Part shown: positions 16,711 through 26,211 of the stretch, in pieces | Position numbering within the stretch: position 1 is the first letter of the stretch | How the letters are laid out: the number at the start of each line of letters is the position of its first letter | NCBI RefSeq assembly: GCF_008000815.1 | Contig: NZ_CP042806.1 | Span: 5,394,001-5,458,000 of the forward strand | DNA length: 64,000 nt | From: Terriglobus albidus | GTDB taxonomy: Bacteria; Acidobacteriota; Terriglobia; Terriglobales; Acidobacteriaceae | Direction of reading: 5' to 3' | Notes under the pieces: model-generated | Told to the model about the DNA's origin: nothing | Database searches by the model: none | The model's input: the letters and a program-made list of their open reading frames with translations, nothing else | Program-made: the position numbers and the translations under genes

Positions 16711-18270
16711 ATGCCGCACCCCCGCTTCACACTCGTTCGCAACACTGTTGCAGCATCTCTCGCCGCCGCCTCCGTATGCGCCTCTCTCCAGGGACAGGTC
16801 ACTCTCCAGCCGAAGTCGATGCGCCGCGTCGCGCAGGTCGATCCGCGATATGTCTCGTTCAATGTTGAGGCGATCGAGATCACCGGGGGCCGCTTCTGGA
16901 AGCCCTTCCCCAAGAAAGACCAGCCGCCAGCCGCTCCGGGAACAACCACTGATCCCTACCAGTACCGTCCGCCCATCGACTTGAGCCGCCCAAAGATCCG
17001 CAAGCTCGCCGGAGCACTTGCTCCCAGCTACATGCGTGTCAGCGGCACCTGGCGGAACAGCACGTACTTTCAGGACGATGATGCCCCGCAGATGTCGACA
17101 CCGCCGGCAGGCTTCAAAGGCGTGATGACGCGGGCACAGTGGAAAGGCGCGATCGACTTTGCTCACGCCGTCGGCGCGGACCTGGTGACCTCGGTCGCCA
17201 TCAGTGATGGGACACGCGACGCCAATGGAGACTGGACTACGACCCAGGCCAAGACCTTCTTTGATTTCACCCGCAAAGCCGGCGGACACATCGCCGCAAC
17301 AGAGTTCCTCAATGAGCCGACCTTTGCAGCCCAGGGCGCAGCGCCGACAGGCTACGACGAGGCGGCCTTTGCGAAGGACGTAAAGGCCTTCCGCACCTTC
17401 CTGAAAGCTGAGTCGCCAGAGACCATCTATCTCGGCCCGGGAAGCATCGGCGAAGGTGTTCCCATGATTGTGGGCATGCCCATGCCGAAGATGCTCTCTA
17501 CCGAAAAGATGCTGCAGGCTTCTGGCCCTGTCTTCGACGCGTTTTCGTATCACGTCTACACCACGCTTTCTCCCCGTTGCGTCGGCAAGATGGGTCTCTC
17601 GTGGGAGAAAGTGCTTACGCCCGCCTATCTGGATCGCAATCCCGATACCGAAGCCTTCTATGCCAAGCTCCGTGATACCTACTTGCCCGGCAAGCAGATC
17701 TGGCTGACAGAGACGGGCGAGGCCGGTTGTGGTGGAAGCCCGTGGGCTTCCGCTTTCATCGACACCTTCCGCTTCGCCGATCAGCTCGGCTCGCTGGCTC
17801 GCAGAGATGTACAGACCGTGATGGTCAACACGCTCGCCTCCAGCGACTACGGCCTGCTGAACGAGGAGACCCTCAATCCGCGTCCTGATTACTGGCTCGC
17901 GGTGTTGTGGAAGCGGTTGATGGGAACCACGGTGCTTGATGCCGGCCCGGCGCCGGATGCGACGCTGCGCATCTATGCGCACTGCATGAAAGGCGTCCAG
18001 GGTGGTGTGAGCGTGGTTGCGCTGAATATCGATAAGGATGCTGAACATGCCCTCACGCTTCCCGCGGCAGAACGCTACACGCTGACGGCTCCGGAGCTAT
18101 TGAGCGAGACCATGATGTTGAACGGCAAACCATTGCAGGCGGGTGAGGACGGAACGCTGCCTGCGATCACCGGCGAGCGAGCGAAGGCCGGCGAGCAGAA
18201 GCTTCCACCGGCGTCGATTACGTTCTTTACGGTGCGTAATGCTGGGAATGCTGCCTGTCGTGGAAAGTAA
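16711..18270 (+). CDS. secreted glycoside hydrolase, GH79/heparanase-like
   Basis: 519 residues from the ATG at 16711, with GGAG about 10 bases upstream. The N-terminus (MPHPRFTLVRNTVAASLAAASVCASLQGQ) is a signal peptide. The domain is a TIM barrel of clan-A type. IAATEFLNEPTF near residue 200 carries the probable acid/base Glu after Asn, and QIWLTETGEAGCGG near 335 carries the probable nucleophile Glu. A C-terminal beta domain follows (SVVALNIDKDAEHALTLP). GH79 enzymes cut beta-glucuronides in heparan-like or plant glycans, so a role in scavenging uronate-containing polysaccharide is likely. Exact specificity cannot be read. Isolated gene. Confidence 0.78.
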   Translation: MPHPRFTLVRNTVAASLAAASVCASLQGQVTLQPKSMRRVAQVDPRYVSFNVEAIEITGGRFWKPFPKKDQPPAAPGTTTDPYQYRPPIDLSRPKIRKLAGALAPSYMRVSGTWRNSTYFQDDDAPQMSTPPAGFKGVMTRAQWKGAIDFAHAVGADLVTSVAISDGTRDANGDWTTTQAKTFFDFTRKAGGHIAATEFLNEPTFAAQGAAPTGYDEAAFAKDVKAFRTFLKAESPETIYLGPGSIGEGVPMIVGMPMPKMLSTEKMLQASGPVFDAFSYHVYTTLSPRCVGKMGLSWEKVLTPAYLDRNPDTEAFYAKLRDTYLPGKQIWLTETGEAGCGGSPWASAFIDTFRFADQLGSLARRDVQTVMVNTLASSDYGLLNEETLNPRPDYWLAVLWKRLMGTTVLDAGPAPDATLRIYAHCMKGVQGGVSVVALNIDKDAEHALTLPAAERYTLTAPELLSETMMLNGKPLQAGEDGTLPAITGERAKAGEQKLPPASITFFTVRNAGNAACRGK

Positions 18271-18331
18271 GACACCGAATACATGTCCCCTAGGGACATG
18301 GGTGTTCGAGCGAAGCTCGAAGCAGGTGGGA

Positions 18332-18590
18332 GCCGTGGGCTTCAGCCTAATGTCACTTACTTTCGCAACCAAGAGTGGAACAACGGGCTTCTTGAAGCAA
18401 ATGGAGAGAAATTAGGTTGCCAAACCCTACAGCAGGAACCAAGGCCGGTACCGTTTTCTCAGTGAAAACTAAACTCACATTCATTTCCAGCTCACCCCCT
18501 AAGAGTTCCGTAGTGCAATCGGAACGCATTGGGGGCCTCAACTCCTATGGAAACTGAAAAGTAAGTGACATTAGGCTTCAGCCCACGGTC
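18332..18590. repeat. element bounded by ~32-bp inverted repeats
   Basis: The segment at 18332-18363 (gccgtgggcttcagcctaat...) returns inverted at 18558-18590 with about two mismatches. The ~195 bases between hold no gene I can support. It is part of the 620-base gap after the GH79-like gene. Confidence 0.7.
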
Positions 18591-18599
18591 TATCGATCC

Positions 18600-18890
18600 C
18601 AAAAATAAATGGGCTTTAGCCCTGGGTATTTTGCTTGATCTACAGAAAGGCCCAGGGCTAAAGCCCGTTATATTTTTGCTTTGAATCAGCGGGCTGAAGC
18701 CCGCTGCTCCCACCAGTTCAAGTTCTATGGAGCGGGCCTTCAGCCCTTCGTTTCCTTTCCCCGGGGTGCCCCACCCTAGCGTTGCGAGGGTGGGACCCGG
18801 GCAGACATATTGTTCGCATATTCGAGCGTCGCGCAAACTCCCACCCATTGCTTCGCAATGGATGGGGCACCCAGAGTTGTGGCTCTCGAC
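18600..18890. repeat. palindromic modules between GH79-like gene and RND system 1
   Basis: ATGGGCTTTAGCCCTGGG (18609-18626) pairs with CCCAGGGCTAAAGCCC (18651-18666), a long hairpin also found at 54043-54106. It is followed by AGCGGGCTGAAGCCCGCT and by two cccaccc...gggtggg hairpins ending near 18876. The region lies at a convergent junction where both genes end. Confidence 0.75.
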
Positions 18891-18894
18891 GCGT

Positions 18895-20340
18895 TTACTT
18901 CCATCCACCGCCCAGCGCCGCATACAACTGCACCAGCGAGTTCGCCTCCTGCGATTGCGCCTGTGCCAACTGGAGCTGAGCATCGTAGAGGTTGGTATCT
19001 GTTGCCAGCACCTCGATGTAGCTGGTGTTGCCACCCGCATAGCGAAGCCGTGCCAGACGGACAGCATCTGCGGCCGAAGCCACGGCGTGTGTCTGCTCTT
19101 CCCTGCGGCTCTGCGTCTCCTTGTAGGCCGTCAGTGTGTTCGACACATCCTTCAGCGCGTTCAGGATGGCCTTCTGGTACTGCACCACCATCTCCTGCTG
19201 CTGTGCCTGCGAATACTTGTAATTGCTGCGGATGCGGCCGCCGGCAAAGATTGGCTGCGAGAGCGAGCCGGCAGCGTACCAGTAAGCATTGCCTCCGTCG
19301 AAGATCTTCTGCAGCTGGTTGCTTGCAGAACCGCCCATGCTGGTCAACGAGATCTGCGGGAAGAACTGCGCCTTGGCTACACCGACACGCGCATTCGCCG
19401 CCATCAAGGTCGCCTCTGCCTGGCGGATGTCAGGACGGCGTTCCAACAGTTCCGACGGCAAGCCCGTCGGCACCGCTGCCGGATGCGGCTGGTCGTCGAT
19501 CTTCTGTCCTCGTGCGACATCCTGCGGTGCATGGCCCAGAAGGACGCTAATGGCGTTCTCCTGGGCGACGATCTGACGCCGGAGCTCCGGCAGGTTGGCC
19601 TTTGCCGTATACAGCAGCTCTTCTGCCTGCCGCGTATCAGCACGGGAGCCGGCGCCGTAGTTCTCCAGCGACTGGGTCAGACGCAGCGAATCCTCGCGGG
19701 CCTGGATCGTGTTCTTCGTGATCTCAAGCTGCGAGTCCAGACTGCGGAGCTGGAAGTACGATGCCGCCAGCTGCTGGATCAACGCCGTCCGCGTTGCACG
19801 CTGCGCCCACTCGGTCTGCAACAGTTCCGCGCGAGCGGCCTCGGTCTGGCGGCGATAGTATCCCCAGAAGTCGAGGTTCCACGCAGCCGAAGCACTGAAG
19901 CCGCCGCCGCGGATGAAATCGTTCTTCGTGCCATCACTGTTCTGCGGAGCGAGGCCCTGCGGAAGCTGCAACGCCGAGAAGCTGCCACCGGCGTTCACCG
20001 AAGGCAACTGCTGCGAGCGCACAATACCTACAACCGACTGCGCCTCAAGCACACGCTGCGCTGCGATCTTAAGATCGAGGTTGTTCTTCAGCGCCTCGGC
20101 GATCAGCGCCTGCAGCGCAGGGTCGGTGAAGATGCCCTGCCAGTCCTGCTCAGCGATGGATGCTTGCGGTGCGGGCGTTGTAATCTCGGGCGCCAGGGCT
20201 CCGCGATAACTCTGCGGAGCCACGGCATCCGGGCGCCTGTAATTCGGGCCGACTTTGCAGCCGGTCACCAGCAGCGCGAGCACACCGCCAAGTACGGCGA
20301 TGCCCGCGCCACGAAGCAGAGTCTTAGCGGAGTTCGACAT
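18895..20340 (-). CDS. RND efflux outer membrane lipoprotein, NodT type (system 1)
   Basis: 481 residues from the ATG at 20340, overlapping the adaptor stop by 17 bases. The signal peptide ends in a lipobox (LALLVTGCKVGPNYRRP), so the protein is probably lipid-anchored. It has two repeats of the TolC-type fold, with the NodT start KVGPNYRRPD, Q-A-rich coiled helices (LIQQLAASYFQLRSLDSQLEITKNTI near 185) and the second-repeat PDIRQAEATLMAANARVGVAKAQFFPQISLTS near 300. It forms the outer membrane exit duct for the adaptor and pump encoded upstream. Last gene of the operon. Confidence 0.95.
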   Translation of the reverse strand: MSNSAKTLLRGAGIAVLGGVLALLVTGCKVGPNYRRPDAVAPQSYRGALAPEITTPAPQASIAEQDWQGIFTDPALQALIAEALKNNLDLKIAAQRVLEAQSVVGIVRSQQLPSVNAGGSFSALQLPQGLAPQNSDGTKNDFIRGGGFSASAAWNLDFWGYYRRQTEAARAELLQTEWAQRATRTALIQQLAASYFQLRSLDSQLEITKNTIQAREDSLRLTQSLENYGAGSRADTRQAEELLYTAKANLPELRRQIVAQENAISVLLGHAPQDVARGQKIDDQPHPAAVPTGLPSELLERRPDIRQAEATLMAANARVGVAKAQFFPQISLTSMGGSASNQLQKIFDGGNAYWYAAGSLSQPIFAGGRIRSNYKYSQAQQQEMVVQYQKAILNALKDVSNTLTAYKETQSRREEQTHAVASAADAVRLARLRYAGGNTSYIEVLATDTNLYDAQLQLAQAQSQEANSLVQLYAALGGGWK

Positions 20341-21571
20341 GTTGGCCCTCACTGAGCAGATCGCCCGGGCTTGCGACCAGCGATTCGCTTCCCTTCAGTC
20401 CAGCAAGGACTTCTACCTCTTTACCCATGTCCTTGCCGATGGTTACCGGAACAAAATGTACCTTCTGCCCGGCATCGACCGTCACCACGTGCATGCCCGC
20501 ATGGTCAATGACAAGTGAGCTGGTGGGAATAATGAGCGACGAATGCTGCTGTGACAACGTGAAGTGGACTTGCGCATACATGCCAGGCAGAAGCGAGGCG
20601 TCGTGATTATCGACCTGCACCTCGGTCCGCATGGTACGAGCGGCATCATTCAACGCCGAGGCGTTACGGGTTACGGTGCCGGTGTAATCACGACCCAATC
20701 GCTCGGTGACATCGATGCTCGCCTTCTGTCCGTCACGGATGTTAACCGCCTCGGACTGTGGCACATCGACATAGATGCGCAGCGTGTCGCTCTGCGCGAT
20801 GCTGAAGAGCGGCCTGTTCTGAGCCGATGCGCTGACCAGGTCACCGCGCTCCACATTGCGCTGCGTGATCACGCCGTCAAAGGGAGCCACGATGCGCTCG
20901 AAGTTCTGCATCTGCTGCAGCCGTGCCACGTTGGCCAGGTTCGCAGCTACACTGGCTTCCGCCGCCGCAATGTTTGCGCCGGCTGCGGAGACATCCGCAA
21001 CACGCGCATTGTGGTTTTGCACAGCACTATCCACAATCTGCTGCGAGATCGCGTGCTGCTCTCCCAGAGGGACATCACGCTCACGCGTCAGCCGCGCCAG
21101 CTCGGCATTTGCTTTTGCCTGCTCCAGTGCCGCGCGAGCCTGCAACAGTGCCGCCTGCGACTGTGCGAGGGTCGCCTTTGCCTGGCTCAACTGCTGGTCG
21201 ATCTCAGGCGATGAGATCACCGCCAGCACCTGGCCGGCGCGGACCTTCGTACCGATATCCGCGTTGCGGCGGTCGAGATAACCATCCACGCGGGCATACA
21301 GGTTCGCCGTATACAGCGGCTCGATATTGCCCGGCAGAACAAGCTGCGATGTCGGCTGCCCCTTGGTCGCGTGGATCACGCTGACGACGGGGTGCGTCAC
21401 CGGAGCTTCGTTCGTCGCCGCCAGAGCCTCGCGGTGGCTTGCGATGCGAGGTACGGCGCCGACTGCGGCGAGGGCAAGAAGAACAACCGCACCGCCGCCA
21501 ATCACCTTGGCTCGACTTCCGGATTTCGTCTGGACGCGGTCGCGGGTGGAAGTTTCCTGAGTGCTGATCAT
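20324..21571 (-). CDS. RND efflux periplasmic adaptor (system 1)
   Basis: 415 residues. An N-terminal membrane anchor (about 23-42) is followed by the lipoyl half-motif LPGNIEPLYTANLYARVDGYLDRRNADIGTKVRAGQVLAVI, a long Ala/Gln-rich coiled-coil hairpin (about 125-215), the second lipoyl half FERIVAPFDGVITQRNVERGDLVS near 222, and beta-barrel and membrane-proximal domains. It links the inner membrane pump to the outer membrane duct. The start overlaps the pump stop (ATGA at 21568-21571), so the three genes are coupled. Confidence 0.95.
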   Translation of the reverse strand: MISTQETSTRDRVQTKSGSRAKVIGGGAVVLLALAAVGAVPRIASHREALAATNEAPVTHPVVSVIHATKGQPTSQLVLPGNIEPLYTANLYARVDGYLDRRNADIGTKVRAGQVLAVISSPEIDQQLSQAKATLAQSQAALLQARAALEQAKANAELARLTRERDVPLGEQHAISQQIVDSAVQNHNARVADVSAAGANIAAAEASVAANLANVARLQQMQNFERIVAPFDGVITQRNVERGDLVSASAQNRPLFSIAQSDTLRIYVDVPQSEAVNIRDGQKASIDVTERLGRDYTGTVTRNASALNDAARTMRTEVQVDNHDASLLPGMYAQVHFTLSQQHSSLIIPTSSLVIDHAGMHVVTVDAGQKVHFVPVTIGKDMGKEVEVLAGLKGSESLVASPGDLLSEGQHVELR

Positions 21572-24500
21572 GCGGCCTCCTGAGCTGGTTTCTTTCCGTG
21601 GATCAAAGTGAACATCAATGGGACAAAGAAGAGGGTTGCGAAGGTCGCCATGCTGAGACCTCCGATGACCGCGCGGGCCAGCGGAGCATTCTGCTCACCG
21701 CCTTCGCCCATGCCCAGAGCCATCGGCAGCATGCCGATGATCATCGCGCAGGCTGTCATCAGAATGGGTCTCAGTCGAGTAAAGCCCGCCTGCACCGCAG
21801 CGCCGACCGCCGTCTCTCCACCGACACGTAGCTCGTTCGCAAAGGTGACCAGCAGAATGGAGTTGGCCGTTGCCACACCGATGGACATAATGGCGCCCAT
21901 CAGAGATGGAACGTTGAAGGTGGTCTGCGTGAGGAACAAGGCCCAGACAATTCCGCAGAAGGCTCCAGGCAGCGCGCAGATGATGATGAACGGATCCAGC
22001 CAGCTCTGATAGTTGACGACCATCAGCAGATAGACCAGAAGTGCGGCAAAGGTGAGACCGAGACCCAGACGGGTAAAGGCCTCATTCATGCTCTCCACCT
22101 GCCCGCGGACGACGATCTTCGTGCCCGGCGGCAGATGTGCACTCTCTTCCTTCACGATGCGGTTGACCTTCGACGCCACCGAACCCAGATCGCTGTTCTG
22201 CGTGTTGGCATAGATGTCAAACACCGGAGCGCCGTTATGGTGGTTGACGACTACCGGCAGAATGGCGGGCTTCAGCGTTGCCATGTTGCCGAGCACCTCG
22301 GTGCGGTTGGCAAGCGTATGAATCGGGATCGGCGTATTCTGCAACGCGTTGACCGAGTCGATGCTGTACTGCGGTGTCTGTGCAGCGACGGTGTAGGTGA
22401 TTCCCATCTTCGGGTCGAGCCAGAAGTTCGGCTGCACCGCCGCACTGGAGCTCAGCGAGATATACAGGCTGTTCGCCACATCCTGCTGCGTGAGTCCGAA
22501 CTGCGCTGCACGCACACGGTCGATATCGAGATGCAGGTCAGGCGCATTCACCACCTGGTGCATATGCACATCGACAGCTCCGGGAACCGTTGCCAGCCGC
22601 TCGCGCAGATGCCGCGCGATCTCGTAGTTCGCCGGATCGTATCCCTGCACCTGGATGTCGATCGGCGCAGGCAGACCGAAGTTCAGGATCTGCGTCACCA
22701 TGTCGGCCGGCTGGAAGAAGAAGGTCGCATCGGGGAACTTCTTCGGCAGCTCCGCACGCAGCCGCTTGATATAACCCTCGGTGGAGTGATGCTTCTCATT
22801 CAGCGCGATCAGGACCTCGCCATCGGCACTGCTGATGGTCGAGCCGTCGCCGAAGGCATAGTTGAAGGTCTCCGGCGTGAGGCCGATGTTGTCCATCACC
22901 AGTTCGGTCTCATCCGCGGGAATGATCTTGTGGATCTCGTCCTCCACCTGGCTGAAGACCACCTTGGTGCTCTCGATGCGGGTACCAGGACGCGTGCGGA
23001 TGTGCAGCTTGATCTGCCCGGCATCGACGCTGGGGAAGAAGTCGCGGCCGATGAAAGGCAGCAACACAAAGGCTGAAAGCATCACCCCGACCGAGGCAAA
23101 CAAGGCGGCACGGCGATGAGCGAGAAAGCTCTCGAGTGTCGATGTATAGCCATGCTGCAGCCAGGTGTAGCCCTGGTTGAAGCGGTCGTTGATGCGGCGG
23201 AAGAACCCGCCTGCGCCGGCGGTCAACACATCACCGGTCGTCTGGCCTTCAAAGCTATGCTCCGCTCCCAGGAGATAGTTCACCAGGACCGGTACCAGCG
23301 TACGTGACAGTACGTAGGAGGCCAGCATGGCGAAGACCACGGCAAGCGCCATCGGGGTGAAGAGGAACTTCGCCGGTCCGGTAAGGAAGACCACCGAGAC
23401 AAACACAATGCAGATGGTCAGCGTGGAGATCAGGGTCGGTCCCGCAATCTCGGAGGCGCCAATCAGCACTGCCTCACGCAGCGTCTTGCCGTGCATGTGG
23501 CGGTGAATGTTTTCGATGGTAACGGTCGCGTCGTCCACCAGGATGCCGATGGCCAGCGCCAGACCACCAAGGGTCATGGTGTTCATCGTCTCGCCCAGTG
23601 CAGAAAGGACGATGATGGAGCTCAGGATCGAGAGCGGGATCGAGACCGCAATAATCAGAGTGCTGCGCCAGCTACCGAGGAAGAGCAGAATCATCAGCGC
23701 CGTGAGTGCGGCGGCGATGACGCCTTCACGCAACACGCCAACAATGGCGGCCTTCACGAAGATCGACTGATCGAAAAGCTCCGTAATCTTCAGCCCTGGA
23801 GGCGCGGCGGCACGCGAAGCGGGAAGCACGTCCTCTTTGATCTGTTTGACGATATCAAGCGTCGAGACCGAGCCGGTCTTCATGATGGTGAGCAGCGCGG
23901 CGGGTTTGCCATTTGAACGTGCAACGTTCTGCTGCACTGACCATCCGTCACGCACATGCGCCACGTCACGCATGTAGACCATCGCCCCATTGACTTCCTT
24001 GATGGGGACGTCGTTCAACGAGAGCGCATCGACCGGGCTGGAGTTGGTACTGACGCTATATTCGGTGTTTTCGACCTTGGCGGTACCCGATGGCAGCGTG
24101 ACGTTCTGCGCATTGATGGCGTTGGTGATGTCAATCGGCGTAAGGCCTTTTGCCAGCAGCGCATTCTGGTCGAGGTCGACCATGATCTGACGAGCCACGC
24201 CACCGTAAGGCGTAGGCAGCAGCGTGCCCGGAACTTTGGTTAACTGCTGACGGACACGGAAAAGACCGTAGTCATAGATCTCGGATTCGGAGAGAGTGTC
24301 GCTCGACAGCGATAACTGGATGATGGGTACGGTCGAAGCGCTAAAGCGCAGAATCCATGGCGGGTTTACACCCTGCGGCATGCGGAAGCGGATCGAGTTT
24401 ACGGCGGCTCCGACCTGCGACATCGCCGCATCGATGCGTACCTGCGGCTGGAACGATATCTTGATCACGGCTGCGCCGCTGGTGGTCTGTGAGTCGATGG

Positions 24501-24735
24501 CTTTTACGTCATTGACCACGGCCATCACGAACTCGCTGAAGGTAGTGATGCGCTGCTCCATCTCCTTTGCGGGAAGGCCGGAGTAGGACCAGATCACCGT
24601 AATCTGCGGGATATCGATATTGGGGAAGATGTCGGTCGGAGTCGTCGCAATCGACGAGAAACCCATGATCAGAATGAGGATCGACGCTACTATGAAGGTG
24701 TAGGGGCGATCGAGAGCAAAGCGGACGATCCACAT
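21568..24735 (-). CDS. RND efflux pump permease, HAE-type (system 1)
   Basis: 1055 residues from the ATG at 24735 (MWIVRFALDRPYTFIVASILILIMGF), preceded by AAGGGAAG. The longer in-frame extension is rejected because it runs into the ArsR promoter region. Twelve membrane segments are expected; TM4 has GGLALAIGILVDDATVTIENIHRHM with the double Asp of the proton relay, as in hydrophobe/amphiphile pumps rather than metal pumps. Two large periplasmic loops follow TM1 and TM7 (DFFPSVDAGQIKLHIRTRPGTRIE). First gene of the operon; substrate unknown. A divergent ArsR-type regulator starts 124 bases away. Confidence 0.95.
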   Translation of the reverse strand: MWIVRFALDRPYTFIVASILILIMGFSSIATTPTDIFPNIDIPQITVIWSYSGLPAKEMEQRITTFSEFVMAVVNDVKAIDSQTTSGAAVIKISFQPQVRIDAAMSQVGAAVNSIRFRMPQGVNPPWILRFSASTVPIIQLSLSSDTLSESEIYDYGLFRVRQQLTKVPGTLLPTPYGGVARQIMVDLDQNALLAKGLTPIDITNAINAQNVTLPSGTAKVENTEYSVSTNSSPVDALSLNDVPIKEVNGAMVYMRDVAHVRDGWSVQQNVARSNGKPAALLTIMKTGSVSTLDIVKQIKEDVLPASRAAAPPGLKITELFDQSIFVKAAIVGVLREGVIAAALTALMILLFLGSWRSTLIIAVSIPLSILSSIIVLSALGETMNTMTLGGLALAIGILVDDATVTIENIHRHMHGKTLREAVLIGASEIAGPTLISTLTICIVFVSVVFLTGPAKFLFTPMALAVVFAMLASYVLSRTLVPVLVNYLLGAEHSFEGQTTGDVLTAGAGGFFRRINDRFNQGYTWLQHGYTSTLESFLAHRRAALFASVGVMLSAFVLLPFIGRDFFPSVDAGQIKLHIRTRPGTRIESTKVVFSQVEDEIHKIIPADETELVMDNIGLTPETFNYAFGDGSTISSADGEVLIALNEKHHSTEGYIKRLRAELPKKFPDATFFFQPADMVTQILNFGLPAPIDIQVQGYDPANYEIARHLRERLATVPGAVDVHMHQVVNAPDLHLDIDRVRAAQFGLTQQDVANSLYISLSSSAAVQPNFWLDPKMGITYTVAAQTPQYSIDSVNALQNTPIPIHTLANRTEVLGNMATLKPAILPVVVNHHNGAPVFDIYANTQNSDLGSVASKVNRIVKEESAHLPPGTKIVVRGQVESMNEAFTRLGLGLTFAALLVYLLMVVNYQSWLDPFIIICALPGAFCGIVWALFLTQTTFNVPSLMGAIMSIGVATANSILLVTFANELRVGGETAVGAAVQAGFTRLRPILMTACAMIIGMLPMALGMGEGGEQNAPLARAVIGGLSMATFATLFFVPLMFTLIHGKKPAQEAA

Positions 24736-24858
24736 AATGTCGTCTTCCCTTTCGAAGGTCGTTTTCCCTGTTTCGAGTATTTTGATGCGCGTCGAATTAG
24801 TTGGATTCAGCTTTTGCGTTTGCGCGTCGTTTTGGGCAGGGAGCACGTCTAATTGCGT

Positions 24859-25143
24859 ATGGGCAAGTTGACAGACAAAGAAGCGGCACAGATTGCGAAA
24901 GCGCTCGGGGATCCGAACCGGCTCGCGATCTATGCACAGATTGCCCGGGGCGAAGAGCTCTACTGCGGCGAGATCTGTGAACGGCACTCTATCTCGGCTG
25001 CCACGATCTCACACCATCTGAAGGTGTTGACCGACCTCGGTCTGGTTACGTCGCGCAAAGAAGGGCTGAACGTGTATTACCGTTCACAGCCGGAGAAGAT
25101 TGCCGCGTATCGGAAGTATCTGACGGAGCTTGGTGGGAAGTAG
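24859..25143 (+). CDS. ArsR-family winged-helix transcriptional regulator
   Basis: 94 residues from the ATG at 24859 (MGKLTDKEAAQIAKALGDPNRLAIYAQIARGEELYCGEIC). The winged HTH contains ISAATISHHLKVLTDLGLVTSRKEGLNVYYR. A YCGEIC pair of cysteines sits where ArsR/SmtB proteins may bind metal, though the classical ELCVCDL box is changed. It is divergent from RND system 1 and probably represses it. TTCGA repeats in the shared gap (24751-24756, 24772-24776, 24792-24796) could be part of an operator. The inducer is unknown. Confidence 0.9.
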   Translation: MGKLTDKEAAQIAKALGDPNRLAIYAQIARGEELYCGEICERHSISAATISHHLKVLTDLGLVTSRKEGLNVYYRSQPEKIAAYRKYLTELGGK

Positions 25144-25225
25144 ACCCGCAATATAGTCGCTACGCTGCGATACGACAAAAAGAAATGTGCGGTTAAACGT
25201 CGCGCCTCGACAGTAATGAATTTTG

Positions 25226-25518
25226 CCCTCAGCGACTAAAGCCGCATGTTTCGTAGGCTTTATACGGCACGGCTGAAGCCGTGCCCTTAAGCACGACATC
25301 GCGCTTCGCGCGACCGGATACAGGAGGGATCGTGCTCGGCTCCATCCTTCCGTTGCGCGTAGCGCAACCATTTCGCACCGGAGGTGCGAATGCCTTGCTT
25401 AAGGGGGCGGCTTCGGCCGTCCCGTACAGGCCTGAGCAGAAGGCGGCTTCAGCCGCTGAGGGCAGTGCGTTGGCAGAGAAGCAGATTTCTCGCTTCGCTA
25501 CGAAATGACAAACAAAAA
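25226..25518. repeat. large inverted tandem-hairpin element
   Basis: Two inverted arms: ctcagcgactaaagccgc (25228-25245) with the hairpin GGCACGGCTGAAGCCGTGCC, and the matching right arm gcttaagggggcggcttcggcc...ggcggcttcagccgctgag (to 25463). Between them are hairpins around CGCGCTTCGCGCG and GTTGCGCGTAGCGCAAC. A gagaagcagatttctc...cgaaatgacaaacaaaa module follows to 25518. Near copies are at 49650-49910 and 55126-55353. It occupies the convergent gap between the ArsR and TetR genes. Confidence 0.8.
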
Positions 25519-25537
25519 ACGAATCGAGTGTATGGGT

Positions 25538-26170
25538 TTATCGCTTCAAAGCCTTAGGCTTCTCGTCTTCTGCACGGAAGAGATGCACGATGGCGGTGAA
25601 GACCTCGTCGACGATCTCGGGCATGGCACGTCTCTGGTCCTTTACCCAGATCTCCACACACATTCCCGTTGCGGTCATCGTGAGGCTTGCGAGGATTCTG
25701 TGCTCCAGGGCGGACTCTTTTGCTGCCTTCTTTGAGCGGCTGGCAAAGGCCCAGGTCACCTCTCGCTCCAGCAATGGGACCTGCAGAAACTGTGCCATCC
25801 GGGCCGCGGGACTGCGCTCTGCAACCTGGACCACGCGTTCCGTCAGATGCAGTGTGGGCGCCAACACCTGCTTGATGGCCGCTTTTGCGGCTTCCAGAGA
25901 ACTCAATTCAGCCTTCTGATCGCGGATCGCCTGCGCCAGCGCCTCTCCGTAGCGCTTTACGGTTGCGCCCATCACATCTTCCTTCGACCCGTAGTAGCGG
26001 AAGAAGGTGCGGCGAGATACCCCGGCTTTGGAGGCGATCTGGTCTACATGCACATTGTCGAAGCCGTGTTCAAAAAAGAGATCGATCGCCGCGTTCCAGA
26101 TCTCGCCGCGTACGACCTCCTGTTTCTTTGCCTGCAGCGAATTACGGGGGAAGGCGTCCTGAACTGCCAT
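25538..26170 (-). CDS. TetR/AcrR family regulator of RND system 2
   Basis: 210 residues. The helix-turn-helix (about 22-68) reads GEIWNAAIDLFFEHGFDNVHVDQIASKAGVSRRTFFRYYGSKEDVMGATV. The F-x-x-x-x-F-x-R-Y-Y-G-S-K form is usual for TetR repressors. A helical ligand domain follows. It is divergent from the adaptor gene of RND system 2, and the shared region holds a perfect 19-bp palindrome in the pump promoter. It is therefore very likely the repressor of that operon; the inducer is not known. Confidence 0.92.
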   Translation of the reverse strand: MAVQDAFPRNSLQAKKQEVVRGEIWNAAIDLFFEHGFDNVHVDQIASKAGVSRRTFFRYYGSKEDVMGATVKRYGEALAQAIRDQKAELSSLEAAKAAIKQVLAPTLHLTERVVQVAERSPAARMAQFLQVPLLEREVTWAFASRSKKAAKESALEHRILASLTMTATGMCVEIWVKDQRRAMPEIVDEVFTAIVHLFRAEDEKPKALKR

Positions 26171-26211
26171 ACGGCGATTGTAACCCTGTCCGCCAAATTT
26201 GGCACATTAAG

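Noticed and set aside
16705-18048. 447-codon open frame on the minus strand
   Set aside because: Shadow of the GH79-like gene; composition is typical of an antisense frame and the sense frame carries a signal peptide and catalytic motifs.
18727-20355. 542-codon open frame on the plus strand
   Set aside because: It is antisense to the outer membrane efflux gene at 18895-20340, is rich in Arg/Leu/Cys with no family motif, and has no ribosome site.
24736-24987. 84-residue extension of the RND system 1 pump
   Set aside because: It runs through the divergent promoter and the ArsR gene; MWIVRFALDRPY at 24735 is the normal pump start.
25226-25463. Possible CRISPR or attachment site
   Set aside because: The repeats are inverted palindromes without equal spacers, and no cas genes or integrase are present.
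26170-26200. TGTAACC at about 26180 as a third member of the ECF promoter set
   Set aside because: The bases 15 positions on read GGCAC, not TCTC, and the site lies inside the TetR gene end region.
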